The position numbers were made by a program, and so were the translations under genes. The notes below the pieces were generated by a model. It worked only from the letters and a program-made list of their open reading frames with translations. It made no database searches and was not told the origin of the DNA. A stretch of 64,000 nucleotides of DNA from Shimia sagamensis. GTDB taxonomy: Bacteria; Pseudomonadota; Alphaproteobacteria; Rhodobacterales; Rhodobacteraceae. The stretch is from positions 558,001-622,000 of the forward strand of contig NZ_FXTY01000001.1 in NCBI RefSeq assembly GCF_900182745.1, given 5' to 3'. This document shows, piece by piece, positions 56,301 to 64,000 of this stretch (position 1 is the first letter of the stretch; each line of letters begins with the position of its first letter).

Positions 56301-56414
56301 CGCTTGGATGCTGTGCAGGCAAGCAACCACATGGTCAGACACGTTAAAGACCGGGACAATGACCGAAATCGCCGGGGTCTTTTGTTGAGATTTTCTTGAT
56401 GAGAGAGCGGGCAT
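50388..56414 (-). CDS. Giant multidomain glycosyltransferase: GT2, galectin-like, GT31-like and GT2/GT92-like domains
   Basis: A single uninterrupted 2008-residue frame. Numbering here is from the TTG six codons upstream at 56432, an alternative start. Order: GT2 domain (about 20-330; SVIVPVFN, VVDDGSTDESG, FVDSDD at 105-110); a degenerate second glycosyltransferase-like stretch (330-540); galectin-like domain (about 664-790; HFSFR at 706-710, IVFNH, WGKER at 726-730, PF, GDIRPLEI); a long helical region without motifs (about 890-1430); GT31-like domain (1433-1650; HGDVLHLDAPDDYEGLPLKT, KVDDDCFFN, YADGGSGYALSRKA, MEDKLLGD); C-terminal GT2/GT92-like domain (1726-1960; ACMRNEMFMLPQFL, DNASDDGT, DADE). 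No signal peptide or membrane helix is seen, so it should act in the cytoplasm on a lipid-linked glycan. Donors and linkages are inferred only. Confidence 0.9.
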   Translation of the reverse strand: MPALSSRKSQQKTPAISVIVPVFNVSDHVVACLHSIQAQSWTDFEVIVVDDGSTDESGSLAAAFCETDARFHFVTQPNKGLSGARNTGLDLAKAEVISFVDSDDRIAPEFLEALYSVLETTNGDWVACAVKSCHADGNYSVHSAIHDASAFHESSVPRRYPFEEWQQVVRHFPSAWNKLYRRSLIDGLRFDEGTWFEDHSFFERAAAQTDHLLHLPRPLYWQTQGREGQITTSDSDRVFEQMDVLRRLRGIMELGPFDGAGEAYEQIASRLLFERSLSLRHPARRARFAAESAQFLQREGLTYATDWDSDTALSWGVEMAGDLPLSVCIECSSTPSADLQTTLDSLAQLIGPGLEVVLLCRSTPVAQTLEKLHPNLRVLDLGRLLPERLWLEIRGRFVCILRPGVELKPASLFQMVELMLRQDAQVGLTAYATPSHCSDTAPGYCTGFSDLGAFSNQPLVKGLLSMDGVAALSLLPELSARMFDRSFLINHKLTLTKSPRTGWALQIGAAVLAPRVVYEPWAGMSISFPAPDNEPVSVIGKEHDALVRALPDAAKHRLPKGWQRRLFGRAFQREQSLRGGRKALQKDIGLVWAAARRGLLGNTPKEASFDHPHVISLEKIFDPVGRLARSFGRPRSRSLLTQQKQLDARVDVLRARDENSTLWFFPAASHSVFTCIADFSQKAYANLNFLAADGLTVPVHFSFRPEECCIVFNHQDNDGWGKERSWPFAFAASILTVRIVIEAHTVHLVLDGQEFCTVTVDTQFHKPDAEGLGLTLIEPQGDIRPLEILPKPPVSDLSLDPRLTLQAAHASDGLHIRDLTSGSLLPVTALESLPQQPGVRALLPARLWTTLPEGTDASLHLQLENIDGHPVGAPLVLSQVDLVGHIKTLLARELSCADTTLVLTVLEHIVHARLYPLLNRSEQNTVQTLASHFGLDAFLLGADTGVGLGQGAPLTSINPAAGPDPITREIDAALAELAANLADNSGKPPLEIVAHLPVSAFAVQHVYLTLGEFFARDDQDFASFFALAKSAGVRSFVPIGQSWHDSVVLPFLFLQGDMEALLATFRSLVKPRQDWISTTSIAWVVRQALRSQTMSSRHRAHLLFLFEAFISRRTPNYWERAHCRELTLAAVDLAGQHDVLPERQRRRVLHFCARNYGLSRLFWELLTDRNDAPMASELQTAKTQYDKIQSHAHDPQAAHVALMFFDNVNCPDAPRVRREVFGSAGVPLPQNTSLDLATLQQAHKDPALAALRFMAAPGAATPEASLAELVAHRGPQLLQNLSRAPFPTEQRTVAADIARVLSNPEEVVDPENLESLLRRCGVLGDRRSHFLGIALGVILITCFGRTRQNQPHVATVVHWVRTQIASLGQADQQAIMFSTPVQMTLAALLRSGHSQDVAHELERLLLGGAKGKTLPVPAKEGALSGSPLYDTIVTVFSCKPYLNSRIPVLRDGWLRLLQALGVPYVVIVGDGDGQRHGDVLHLDAPDDYEGLPLKTLAAIEWVHNSTDFAHMVKVDDDCFFNAPLFFQSLNYRKFDYYGRRLTRGVGQLDRIWHQQKSTTQRGRMDLDKSPEPSTYADGGSGYALSRKAMSAALIAAQTSAGQQLIQVSFMEDKLLGDLLAMSGISVVDEDYSVTVRRRAHGDGIPVPSWQNGFNSSKSAPVHLVHMDTTDGQQEAVARLNKFELTPKKIWPSYQKVRLGYQSNALELVSPEARLHEARHAEVALVACMRNEMFMLPQFLKHYRKLGVGAFLIADNASDDGTLEYLAEQPDVSVFSVDTDYKLSHYGVAWQQALLAEYRVDKWSIVADADELLVWQENQTQTLPELLSEPDFAKAEAVRLFMLDMYPKGPLEDARFTGNPFDEAGYCDRVPFLSNLPVFGPFSDRPTWTSALRHRLIPGSRPNLFVAQKLALMRYQPWMRLSAGLHYVGDARLADRELIFAHFKYNADFRRKAQTEVARRQHFNDAEEYQKYLALASEGRSVIYDPDLSAHWADTPFAQKIFGSQTTPK
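51483..52136 (-). other. GT31-like (beta-1,3-galactosyltransferase) domain inside the giant glycosyltransferase
   Basis: Residues about 1433-1650 match Galactosyl_T (PF01762) landmarks. These are D-x-L-x-x-D then DY-x-x-L-x-LKT-x-x-x-x-x-W (DVLHLDAPDDYEGLPLKTLA), the DDD metal motif in KVDDDCFFN, Y-x-x-G-x-GY-x-LS (YADGGSGYALSRKA) and an ED motif (MEDKLLGD). Family members transfer galactose or GlcNAc in beta-1,3 linkage. Confidence 0.78.
54063..54443 (-). other. Galectin-like carbohydrate-binding domain inside the giant glycosyltransferase
   Basis: Residues about 664-790 follow the galectin (PF00337) pattern. Galectin-1 His44, Arg48, Asn61, Trp68 and Glu71 line up with H706, R710, N719, W726 and E729; Asn46 is replaced by S708. 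Next come PF in the PFAF segment, LTVRIVIEAHTVHLVLDGQE where galectins have FELSILV...VNGxxF, and a closing GDIRPLEI where galectins have GDVQLQSV. This is pattern matching by eye, not a profile search. Confidence 0.7.
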
Positions 56415-56597
56415 AAAATCTATTAGGTGCAAGAAAGGTATATGTGTTGTTCCTTACCACGAAGGCTGGGTAAAGGGGGGCTGTTCATTTTCTAGGAAAA
56501 ATTCCGGTTCACACGGGATCGATGCACGAGAATTGTGAGTGGGACTTTACCCATAACGCGACAACAAGGGGCGGATACTGCTTTTGAATGTCGAGGT

Positions 56598-56615
56598 GAC
56601 TATGTATACGTAGTC
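56598..56615. promoter_or_regulatory. Imperfect 18-bp palindrome between divergent genes
   Basis: GACTATGTATACGTAGTC differs from its reverse complement at only one symmetric pair of positions. It lies between the divergent giant glycosyltransferase and sulfotransferase genes, 67 bases before the latter, so an operator is plausible. The rest of 56415-56681 has no gene I can support. Confidence 0.4.
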
Positions 56616-56681
56616 AAACACTTTTTTGGTAATCGCAAATGGCGCCACATTGCGAACCAGTAGAGCAGAGAAAGTTGCGAC

Positions 56682-57458
56682 ATGAGTACCCCTTTTGTCA
56701 TCTGGACGATGCAACGCACCGGCGGGACAACATTGACAACTCTTTTGAAGAGTTTTTCTGAGTATCCCAGCCTGCAGCATGAGCCATTCAATGTGGAACG
56801 CAAACTTGGGTGGATCCTGCAAAACTGGGGCGCAAATCGGGACACAGCAAAGATGCAATCTGACATCTCTGCTGCGCTATCAGATCGCCCGATCATCAAG
56901 CATTGTTACGAGCTGGTACCGGAAGCGCTGAACCTAGCACTTATGAAGGCCACGTCAGAGTTGGGCTATCGACACATCATTTTGGACCGACGTGCGGAAG
57001 ACTTACGCATTCTCTCATTGGAACTGGCGAAACAGACAGGTGCCTGGGGAAAAACTGCGGCAGAAGATGTATATCGAGACATTAAATCTGGGGAGAAGAC
57101 TCTCGCACCTCTCAGCTTACAGCAGGCACTGGACCACCTAGACCGTTGCCATACAAGAAGATTATCGCTCGCCAAGCAAATGAAGGAGAGTGGTTTGTCA
57201 CCGCTCGTTGTCCATTTTGAGGATGTCTATACTGACCCGATTGCAGGGAAAAAGCGCGTCCGGGAGATCCTGAGTTTTGTGGAGCTCAACCCGCTTGATT
57301 TCCAAAATGGCCGCCAGAGAGTTGCCAAAGCACTTAGGACTCAAGGTCAAAATACGGAGAGCATCATGGACCTCCTGCCCAACTTGAGTGTGGTCAAAGA
57401 CAAGTTGCAAACTGCACAAAAAAGTCAGTCCTTCAACTTTGAGACCTGTTTCCTCTGA
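56682..57458 (+). CDS. Sulfotransferase-family P-loop protein
   Basis: The 258-residue protein opens with FVIWTMQRTGGTTLTTLL, a 5'-phosphosulfate-type loop. A helix-rich core with IILDRRAEDLRILSLELAKQ follows, in the place of the 3'-phosphate-binding motif, and SPLVVHFEDVYTDP, typical of the Stf0/sulfotransferase group. It lies between the giant glycosyltransferase and glf, so a polysaccharide acceptor is likely. The motif match is weaker than for the gene at 47767. Confidence 0.72.
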   Translation: MSTPFVIWTMQRTGGTTLTTLLKSFSEYPSLQHEPFNVERKLGWILQNWGANRDTAKMQSDISAALSDRPIIKHCYELVPEALNLALMKATSELGYRHIILDRRAEDLRILSLELAKQTGAWGKTAAEDVYRDIKSGEKTLAPLSLQQALDHLDRCHTRRLSLAKQMKESGLSPLVVHFEDVYTDPIAGKKRVREILSFVELNPLDFQNGRQRVAKALRTQGQNTESIMDLLPNLSVVKDKLQTAQKSQSFNFETCFL

Positions 57459-57554
57459 TCGATCCTAAAACGGGCTCCTGCAAGCTATTACTAACTCGTC
57501 GCGATTTCACCAGGGACCAAGTTGCTTGCTGCGGACGATACAGCATTGGTTTGA

Positions 57555-58772
<1,218 letters not shown>

Positions 58773-58867
58773 GGTGTGAGACGCATAAGGAGCGTGATCA
58801 CCCCACAGCCAGAAGGTTACACATTAAGCGTGCAAATTTCTCGGAGATGTAGACCCCCATACGCGCG

Positions 58868-59464
58868 TTAGCCTGCATAGCTGGAGAGCGTGGGCACTTT
58901 GGCGATCTCACCCTCACCGTCGGGCAACACAAACAGACGCAGGTCGTGAAGTGTCACATCAAAACTTGAAGACGGCAGCGCAACAACAAGTGTGTGGTAG
59001 CCTTCTTCCCCTGCCACGGCGTCTACATGTGACACTTTGTGAAGCACGGTTTGAATGCTGCGTTTTGCGGAGCCAACAAGCTTTTCCGTCAAAGGGGTGT
59101 CAGTAATGCTTTCCCCTCGGGACGTGCGAATAAACAATGGGAATGTCAGGCCGTCAGCGCCGGACACGTCCGCAACTACCCCAATCAAATCACCCACCGA
59201 CGTGCTGCCATGCTCAAGCGCAACATTAAATGAGTTCCACTGTGGTTTCCCACTTATTTGAGCACGCAGCTCAAACAGCTGGCCGTCTTTGGATGTGACC
59301 TGCAGGTCCAATTCCTTGACCCTATCATCCCAGCTGAAATATGCCCCTGGAACAATATGCCCTTCGTTTTCTATAGGGGTAGACAGGGAGGTATCACGCA
59401 ATTGCGCCATCACTTCGCTGGCACGCACTTCAATCGAATATGCCATAACCTCAGAAATCTCCAA
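58868..59464 (-). CDS. Uncharacterised beta-rich protein of the polysaccharide locus
   Basis: The 198-residue protein has no signal peptide or membrane helix. The sequence alternates short beta strands (LDLQVTSKDGQLFELRAQIS, FNVALEHGSTSVGDLIGVVA, HTLVVALPSSSFDVTLHDLRL) and looks like a beta-sandwich, possibly carbohydrate-binding. I recognise no family. TTG 59464 with AAGAG upstream, or ATG 59446, may be the start. It stands alone on the minus strand between glf and the coiled-coil protein gene. Confidence 0.65.
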   Translation of the reverse strand: MEISEVMAYSIEVRASEVMAQLRDTSLSTPIENEGHIVPGAYFSWDDRVKELDLQVTSKDGQLFELRAQISGKPQWNSFNVALEHGSTSVGDLIGVVADVSGADGLTFPLFIRTSRGESITDTPLTEKLVGSAKRSIQTVLHKVSHVDAVAGEEGYHTLVVALPSSSFDVTLHDLRLFVLPDGEGEIAKVPTLSSYAG

Positions 59465-59659
59465 AAAATTCTCTTACCAAATATAGCCTTTCAGGCCTAA
59501 CCCGACTATTGAACGGATAACCATACGATTGTCGAGGCTGAGGCATGAGATTCATGGATTTTCTCCCATCTCTGCTAACCACTAGACGAAAATTCATCGA
59601 TGTGGTTTCAATTTGAGAAACTGGCTGAAAAGCCTCCGCAAATATTTTAGGATAAATAG

Positions 59660-60718
59660 ATGTCCGCCAAGTCAGTTACGAACCCAAATGCGTTAAGCTC
59701 AGAGAACAAGACCGTGTCGATTATTTTTGATGCGGATATGCGCCTCTTTGGCACGGCCTACGCCAAAGCCCTCCAGGAAACATCAAACTCTTTAGACGTC
59801 CGAGCAATAGAAGGGCTCGCAACAGGGCTCCCCGAGTGCAAAGATGGTCATGTTGTGGTTTTGGTTCCACCATTTGAATACATCGTGGCGTCGTCTCTCT
59901 CAAAAGGCAATTCGCCAGAAGATGCTCTCGCGGAGTGGACCCGCTACGCCACTATGCTGGTCAAAAGACACCGATATTATCCTAGTCGCACAACTTTCTT
60001 GGATTCCCGGTTCCAAAGCCTTGCGCCAAAGAAGATCTTAAAACTGCTCCAAGACGTATTGCAGATTAAGCTATCGCTCCCCAAAACGACCGTCGCCTTT
60101 GATGCCCCGCGTATTGATCCACTGTATGAATTGGTCGCTCTTGGCATGCTACAACGCGATACTCATGCTGAAAAACTCCGTGCTCTTGTTGTGGGCGCGA
60201 GCGACCAGGACACCACGAAAACTTGGCAAGACAAAGGTGCGAACCTGATTGCCGAGCGCAATATTCTGCAAGAAGCGTTGGACATTGCGCAAACCCAAAT
60301 TGCCGCGCCAACAGGCGAACAAGGTTCGACTTCACCCCGTGAACTTCAACTGGAAGAAGAACGCAGTCTGCTTTGCGAGGATATCACACAGATGCAGCAG
60401 CGCCTGGAACGTGAAGTCGCGAACGTGAGGATGCTACAGTTGTCCAAGGATGCTGCGGAAAGGCACTTGGAAAAAATGGCAAACCAAATTCAATTGCGCG
60501 AGGTTGTTCTCGGCAAGGCTCTCTTGGCCGAGGGAAGGCGCCACGACTCCATTTTAACCTCCCTGCGGGAGGAGCAGGCAGATCTGCTTGGAAAACGCGA
60601 TCAACTCGAACACGAGGTCGCCGAGCGTCAGGAGGAGCTACAACGCGTGTATGCTTCGAAGTCTTGGCGTGTCACTGAGCCGATCCGCGCTTTGCGTCGA
60701 TCATCGTCAGACTCCTGA
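59660..60718 (+). CDS. Uncharacterised protein with C-terminal coiled coil ending in a glycosyltransferase-type tail
   Basis: The 352-residue protein has an N-terminal alpha/beta domain (about 18-180; VSIIFDADMRLFGTAYAKAL, VVVLVPPFEY). A long coiled coil follows (about 225-335), ending YASKSWRVTEPIRALRR. The SKSWR(V/L)T-x-P(I/L)R tail is common just before glycosyltransferase or sulfotransferase domains in surface-polysaccharide proteins; here the protein stops there. AGGA is 8 bases before the ATG. The next gene starts 6 bases after its stop. Function unknown; it may be a scaffold or a detached domain of a larger enzyme. Confidence 0.75.
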   Translation: MSAKSVTNPNALSSENKTVSIIFDADMRLFGTAYAKALQETSNSLDVRAIEGLATGLPECKDGHVVVLVPPFEYIVASSLSKGNSPEDALAEWTRYATMLVKRHRYYPSRTTFLDSRFQSLAPKKILKLLQDVLQIKLSLPKTTVAFDAPRIDPLYELVALGMLQRDTHAEKLRALVVGASDQDTTKTWQDKGANLIAERNILQEALDIAQTQIAAPTGEQGSTSPRELQLEEERSLLCEDITQMQQRLEREVANVRMLQLSKDAAERHLEKMANQIQLREVVLGKALLAEGRRHDSILTSLREEQADLLGKRDQLEHEVAERQEELQRVYASKSWRVTEPIRALRRSSSDS

Positions 60719-60724
60719 TCCCCT

Positions 60725-61582
60725 GTGGCTTGGGTTTTCATTGATGCACAACATGGCCTGTGCAATCGCCTTCGTGCCATGGCTTCAGCAGCGTCAATAG
60801 CGCAGAATACCGGGCGTGAGCTTGCCGTCATTTGGCGACAAGACGAGCATTGTCAATGTCGGCTACGCGACCTGATCGACTATGATGGCGTTCTGATAGA
60901 AGACGACAACGCTGACCTCATGCGGCGGTATGCAGCCGTTGAATACAACTATATGGAAGTCGAACCAAATTCCTGTTTTGCAGCGCCAATCCTTGAGGAT
61001 GCGGAACGATACGAGGGTCAAGATATCTACGTCCGATCCGCCTATTCGCTGCAAGGTCCACACGTAGATTTTAACGATGAACAGAGTTTTCTTCGCCAAT
61101 TGGAAGTCGCGTCGCCCGTGCAAGACCTGATCGCCCAAGTGCGTCACCCCAATCAGCTGGCAGCACACATCCGCGCTATGTCTGCCGTGGATTTTGAACA
61201 CCTGCCCTATGAAGCAGCCGCAAACTGGCCCACGGAGCGCCACACAGAACTCATGGAATGGCGCAGGAAAAGTCAGCCCGCACGGTTTATGGATCGAATC
61301 GATCAGATTTTCGAACAAGGCGATGCGCAGACATTTTTTGTAGCTGCGGATCATCCCGACACTTACGCAAGTTTGCACACACGGTACGGAGACCGAATGG
61401 TCTGTTTGAAACGGGACCTTTTTGACCGCTCTCCACGGCAATTGCAGTATGCTCTGGCTGACCTTATATTGTTGACGGCGGCTGACCGTTTTCTGGCCAG
61501 CACCTACAGCTCATTTTCTGATATTGCCCAGCGTCTTGCGCCTTGGGGACGACCAATTGAGAAGAGTGGAATCGACTTCTAA
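60725..61582 (+). CDS. Fucosyltransferase-like protein (GT11/O-FucT/NodZ superfamily)
   Basis: The 285-residue protein starts FIDAQHGLCNRLRAMASAAS, matching the G-x-x-NR-L motif of the fucosyltransferase superfamily. LAAHIRAMSAVDF holds the position of the donor-binding HxR, and LTAADRFLASTYSSFSDIAQ matches the conserved C-terminal S-x-S region. It likely transfers a 6-deoxy sugar or similar. Start GTG 60725, 6 bases after the preceding stop, suggests coupling. No GDP-fucose synthesis gene is in the window. Confidence 0.7.
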   Translation: MAWVFIDAQHGLCNRLRAMASAASIAQNTGRELAVIWRQDEHCQCRLRDLIDYDGVLIEDDNADLMRRYAAVEYNYMEVEPNSCFAAPILEDAERYEGQDIYVRSAYSLQGPHVDFNDEQSFLRQLEVASPVQDLIAQVRHPNQLAAHIRAMSAVDFEHLPYEAAANWPTERHTELMEWRRKSQPARFMDRIDQIFEQGDAQTFFVAADHPDTYASLHTRYGDRMVCLKRDLFDRSPRQLQYALADLILLTAADRFLASTYSSFSDIAQRLAPWGRPIEKSGIDF

Positions 61583-61749
61583 AGTACACTGCAAACCGCC
61601 CAACACCCAAACACACACCTGTAATCCGCGCACCCGTAACCCAAAACCAATAATCTGGCGCACATTTTTTTCTCCACCTTGTCGCATGCAAAATGCTAGT
61701 GTATCGACGCTTCAGATTTAAGTTTTTGTCTTTTTATGATGGTACTAAA

Positions 61750-64000
61750 ATGGATCAATTTGACCCAAGCCTGTTTTCCGTTGTCCACCGGTCACTTTTC
61801 GACCTCTACAAACGCAGTGGATTGCCGGATCAGACTCCAAGTGATGAAGAACTACGAAACGCATTAAGCAATCTGCACAAAAGTGTCTATTCTTCCAAAT
61901 GCCAGCAGTCCAAAAGCTGCTTTGAGCGTTACGTAAAGTTGCTATCAGTGTCTCGACAGGACAGTGGCTTGTCAGCTGAATACAACTTGCAGAAACCTCT
62001 CAGAGAAAAGAAACGAACGTTTGTGGAGGGCGCAAGTGATCAACCTGATCAGCGCATTCTTGTAAGCGGGATTGGTCGCTCAGGCACCACCATGATCTAC
62101 CAACAATTGGCGAAGCTTCTTCAAATTGATGGTAAGGAGCGGATCAATTTCCGTTATGAACCCTATTTGTGGAGCATCCGCAGCGGAACGACCAAAGGCA
62201 ACGCATTTGGTATGGAGCAACTTCATCAGTTTGGCCTGCATACCCACCTTGAGACTCCACTTCTCCTGAATGAAAAAAGTGCCCTGCACGACAGCTTCTT
62301 AGACAGTTTATTTGCAGGGCCAAGCGATCGTGACCCTGAACAAGGGCCGGACGCCTGCCTCACCAAAGTTATTCGCGGGTCCGGTCGACTAGGCAGCTAT
62401 ATTGATCGGTTTCCTGATCTAAAAGTGGTGGCTTGCCTCCGCAATCCGTTTGACACAATCAACTCTAGTCTTGGCATGTTCTCGTTCTTTGGCGAAGAGT
62501 TCCATGAGAATGATCGGGAACGCTTCCTTGCCGAGCTGAACGCACGAGGATTGCCCACAGAGCACCTGTCACTTGACTCGCCGCGCTCCATTGAATGGAG
62601 TGCCGCATGGTGGCAAACTTTTACGGCTGAAACTTTGGCCGTTGCCCGTCAATACCCGGACAATGTTTTTCTGTTTTGCTACGAAGACTTTAGCCGCGAC
62701 GGCGCGCGCGTCATGCAAAACCTCCAGGATTTTGTCGGCATTCAAAACGATGGTATTGCCATGGGGCTCAGCAAACCTGCGGGCCCCTCAATCAAGGCTA
62801 CCAGCTTGAATGCTTGGGATGTCGCCTACCTGCAGGATTGCCACGCTTTCTACGAAGAAGAAGTTCTCCGCCCCTTGCTGGGGGGAACCGGCGTGACCGA
62901 GCAACGCCAAGCTATTGCCAAGAAATACGCGCAAGGCAAGTTTTCATTCCCGATTGCAGGTGCCGACCTCGGCCGTCGCGCGCCTATCCAGCTGCGCGGA
63001 ATGATGTTGCATGATGGCAAAAGCCCGTTCCTGACGCTTGCCAAGAGCGCCCGGACGCCCATCGATTTGCCAGCCTTGATTAACACATACGCAAGTGAGG
63101 ATCAGCTGACGCCAACAGCACAGACACTCGAAACCGATCTGCGCGCTTTGAAAAAGGGCAAACGATTTGGCGCCGTGATCACTTGTCACAACAATTCGAC
63201 CACAATTGTTGGGGCCGTCTTATCCTGCTTGAACCAGACCGTGCCTTATGATCGCATCATTGTTGTGGATGACTGTTCGACAGACGATTCAAAAACCAAA
63301 CTGGCCGTTTTGGAAGAAATGTACAGTGCGCTCCAAGTCATTCCGCTTGAAAGCTCTCTTGGTCCGTCCGGTGCTCGCCATATTGGTATTTCGCGCCTGG
63401 ACACCGACTACTGGACTCAGTTGGATGGTGATGATCTGTTTTGGCCCACCAAAAACCAAGCAGAAATTGTTGCCATAGATGGCGACGACAACGCCATCGC
63501 ATTTAGCGATATTCTGTTGGTTAACCCGAACAATACTTCGTTGCAGCCTACAAAGACTTATGACGGAAAACACCCAAATGCGTTTGAGTGTTTGCTGTCG
63601 AGGATTGTGCAAATACCACGCGATATGACCATGTCCAAAGAATTATACTTCCGTGCCGGCGGATATAATCTCGTTGGGCATCTCTATGAGGATTGGGATT
63701 TCAAGTTGCGTCTTGCCGCCTTGACTAACAGTGAGTGGCGTCATTCAAAGAGCCAAATCGGTACGGTTTACAATCGGTTGACACCGGGCCTTTCTGGAGT
63801 GGATGCAGGCCTGCACGCCCGTGCTCTTGTTTTATACTTCTTTAAGGCACTTGGGCATCATTGCCCCGCGCCCGGGGCGGTTCTTGATCATTTTGAGAAG
63901 GCCGTTGCCCCGTTCCAGGACCGCCATATCGTGACCGAAGCCCGCAAATGGCTGAAAGCCGCAGTGGGTACCAACAGCTTTGATCCCAAGCCTTTCTCTG
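61750..64000 (+). CDS. Sulfotransferase-glycosyltransferase fusion (3' end outside window)
   Basis: ATG 61750 opens a frame running off the right edge with no stop, at least 750 residues. The N-terminal part has a P-loop (VSGIGRSGTTMIYQQL, about 105-120) and a 3'-phosphate-binding motif (VACLRNPFDTINSSLGMFSF, near 230), so is a PAPS-dependent sulfotransferase. From about 470 a GT2 domain follows (FGAVITCHNN, VVDDCSTDDS, QLDGDDLFW with DxD, then EDWDFKLRL). One protein could therefore both add and sulfate a sugar. The ribosome-binding site is weak. The gap 61583-61749 holds no other gene. Confidence 0.85.
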   Translation, partial: MDQFDPSLFSVVHRSLFDLYKRSGLPDQTPSDEELRNALSNLHKSVYSSKCQQSKSCFERYVKLLSVSRQDSGLSAEYNLQKPLREKKRTFVEGASDQPDQRILVSGIGRSGTTMIYQQLAKLLQIDGKERINFRYEPYLWSIRSGTTKGNAFGMEQLHQFGLHTHLETPLLLNEKSALHDSFLDSLFAGPSDRDPEQGPDACLTKVIRGSGRLGSYIDRFPDLKVVACLRNPFDTINSSLGMFSFFGEEFHENDRERFLAELNARGLPTEHLSLDSPRSIEWSAAWWQTFTAETLAVARQYPDNVFLFCYEDFSRDGARVMQNLQDFVGIQNDGIAMGLSKPAGPSIKATSLNAWDVAYLQDCHAFYEEEVLRPLLGGTGVTEQRQAIAKKYAQGKFSFPIAGADLGRRAPIQLRGMMLHDGKSPFLTLAKSARTPIDLPALINTYASEDQLTPTAQTLETDLRALKKGKRFGAVITCHNNSTTIVGAVLSCLNQTVPYDRIIVVDDCSTDDSKTKLAVLEEMYSALQVIPLESSLGPSGARHIGISRLDTDYWTQLDGDDLFWPTKNQAEIVAIDGDDNAIAFSDILLVNPNNTSLQPTKTYDGKHPNAFECLLSRIVQIPRDMTMSKELYFRAGGYNLVGHLYEDWDFKLRLAALTNSEWRHSKSQIGTVYNRLTPGLSGVDAGLHARALVLYFFKALGHHCPAPGAVLDHFEKAVAPFQDRHIVTEARKWLKAAVGTNSFDPKPFS

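Noticed and set aside
50388-56432. The giant gene as an artefact of joined genes
   Set aside because: The frame is open for over 2000 codons with consistent codon use and recognisable domains along its length, so a real multidomain protein is the simpler reading.

Overview
This window looks like chromosomal DNA of a marine alphaproteobacterium of the order Rhodobacterales (Roseobacter group) with moderate GC. The evidence is the protein sequences (ArgJ, IF-2, NusA, UbiG, ArgG and MutS read as roseobacter-type), the ferrochelatase plus tiny Ala-rich membrane peptide pair, and a GC-rich intergenic repeat at 36231-36275 of a kind I associate with this order. I cannot name a genus. I saw no tRNA, rRNA, CRISPR array, insertion sequence, phage or integrase gene.

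Region 1 (1-9200): the 3' end of argJ coupled to a mutT-type Nudix gene, a 41-residue small gene, then on the minus strand the translation/transcription cluster rimP-nusA-ylxR-infB. Upstream of it lie a Tat-exported oligopeptide-type binding protein and a proline iminopeptidase. Region 2 (9200-24900): housekeeping genes (ubiG, MarR regulator, nitrilase-like amidase, grxC, comF, BioC-like methyltransferase, hemH), a cell-wall group (two L,D-transpeptidases flanking a CAP-domain lipoprotein), an RNA m5U methyltransferase, an ABC exporter, cca, two Nudix genes, hslO, and a response-regulator phosphatase next to an Hpt protein. Region 3 (25000-39970): ilvA, argG, an MscS channel, an orphan NodT-type lipoprotein, an SCP2 protein, a sulfotransferase-like P-loop gene with a class IV aminotransferase, an epimerase coupled to an initiating sugar-phosphate transferase, exported MsrA, a ribokinase-like kinase and mutS.

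Region 4 (39985-64000, running off the right edge) is a cell-surface polysaccharide locus and the most interesting part. It has the complete dTDP-L-rhamnose pathway (rfbC-rfbB-rfbD-rfbA), a GlfT1-like family 2 glycosyltransferase and, further on, UDP-galactopyranose mutase (glf), so rhamnose and galactofuranose are likely building blocks. A KpsM/KpsE/KpsT-like ABC export system handles secretion. Three predicted sulfotransferases (47767, 56682, 61750), a family 4 glycosyltransferase, a fucosyltransferase-like protein and two unrecognised proteins accompany it.

The centrepiece is a 2008-residue protein (50388-56414, minus). It joins an N-terminal GT2 domain, a galectin-like domain keeping most of the galactose-contacting residues, a GT31-like beta-1,3-galactosyltransferase domain and a C-terminal GT2/GT92-like domain. 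Galectin plus GT31 is the architecture of plant arabinogalactan beta-1,3-galactosyltransferases and is unexpected in a bacterium. The final gene is a sulfotransferase-GT2 fusion. My working inference is a sulfated, galactose/galactofuranose- and rhamnose-containing capsule or O-chain exported by the ABC system. The polymer structure is not shown by the sequence.
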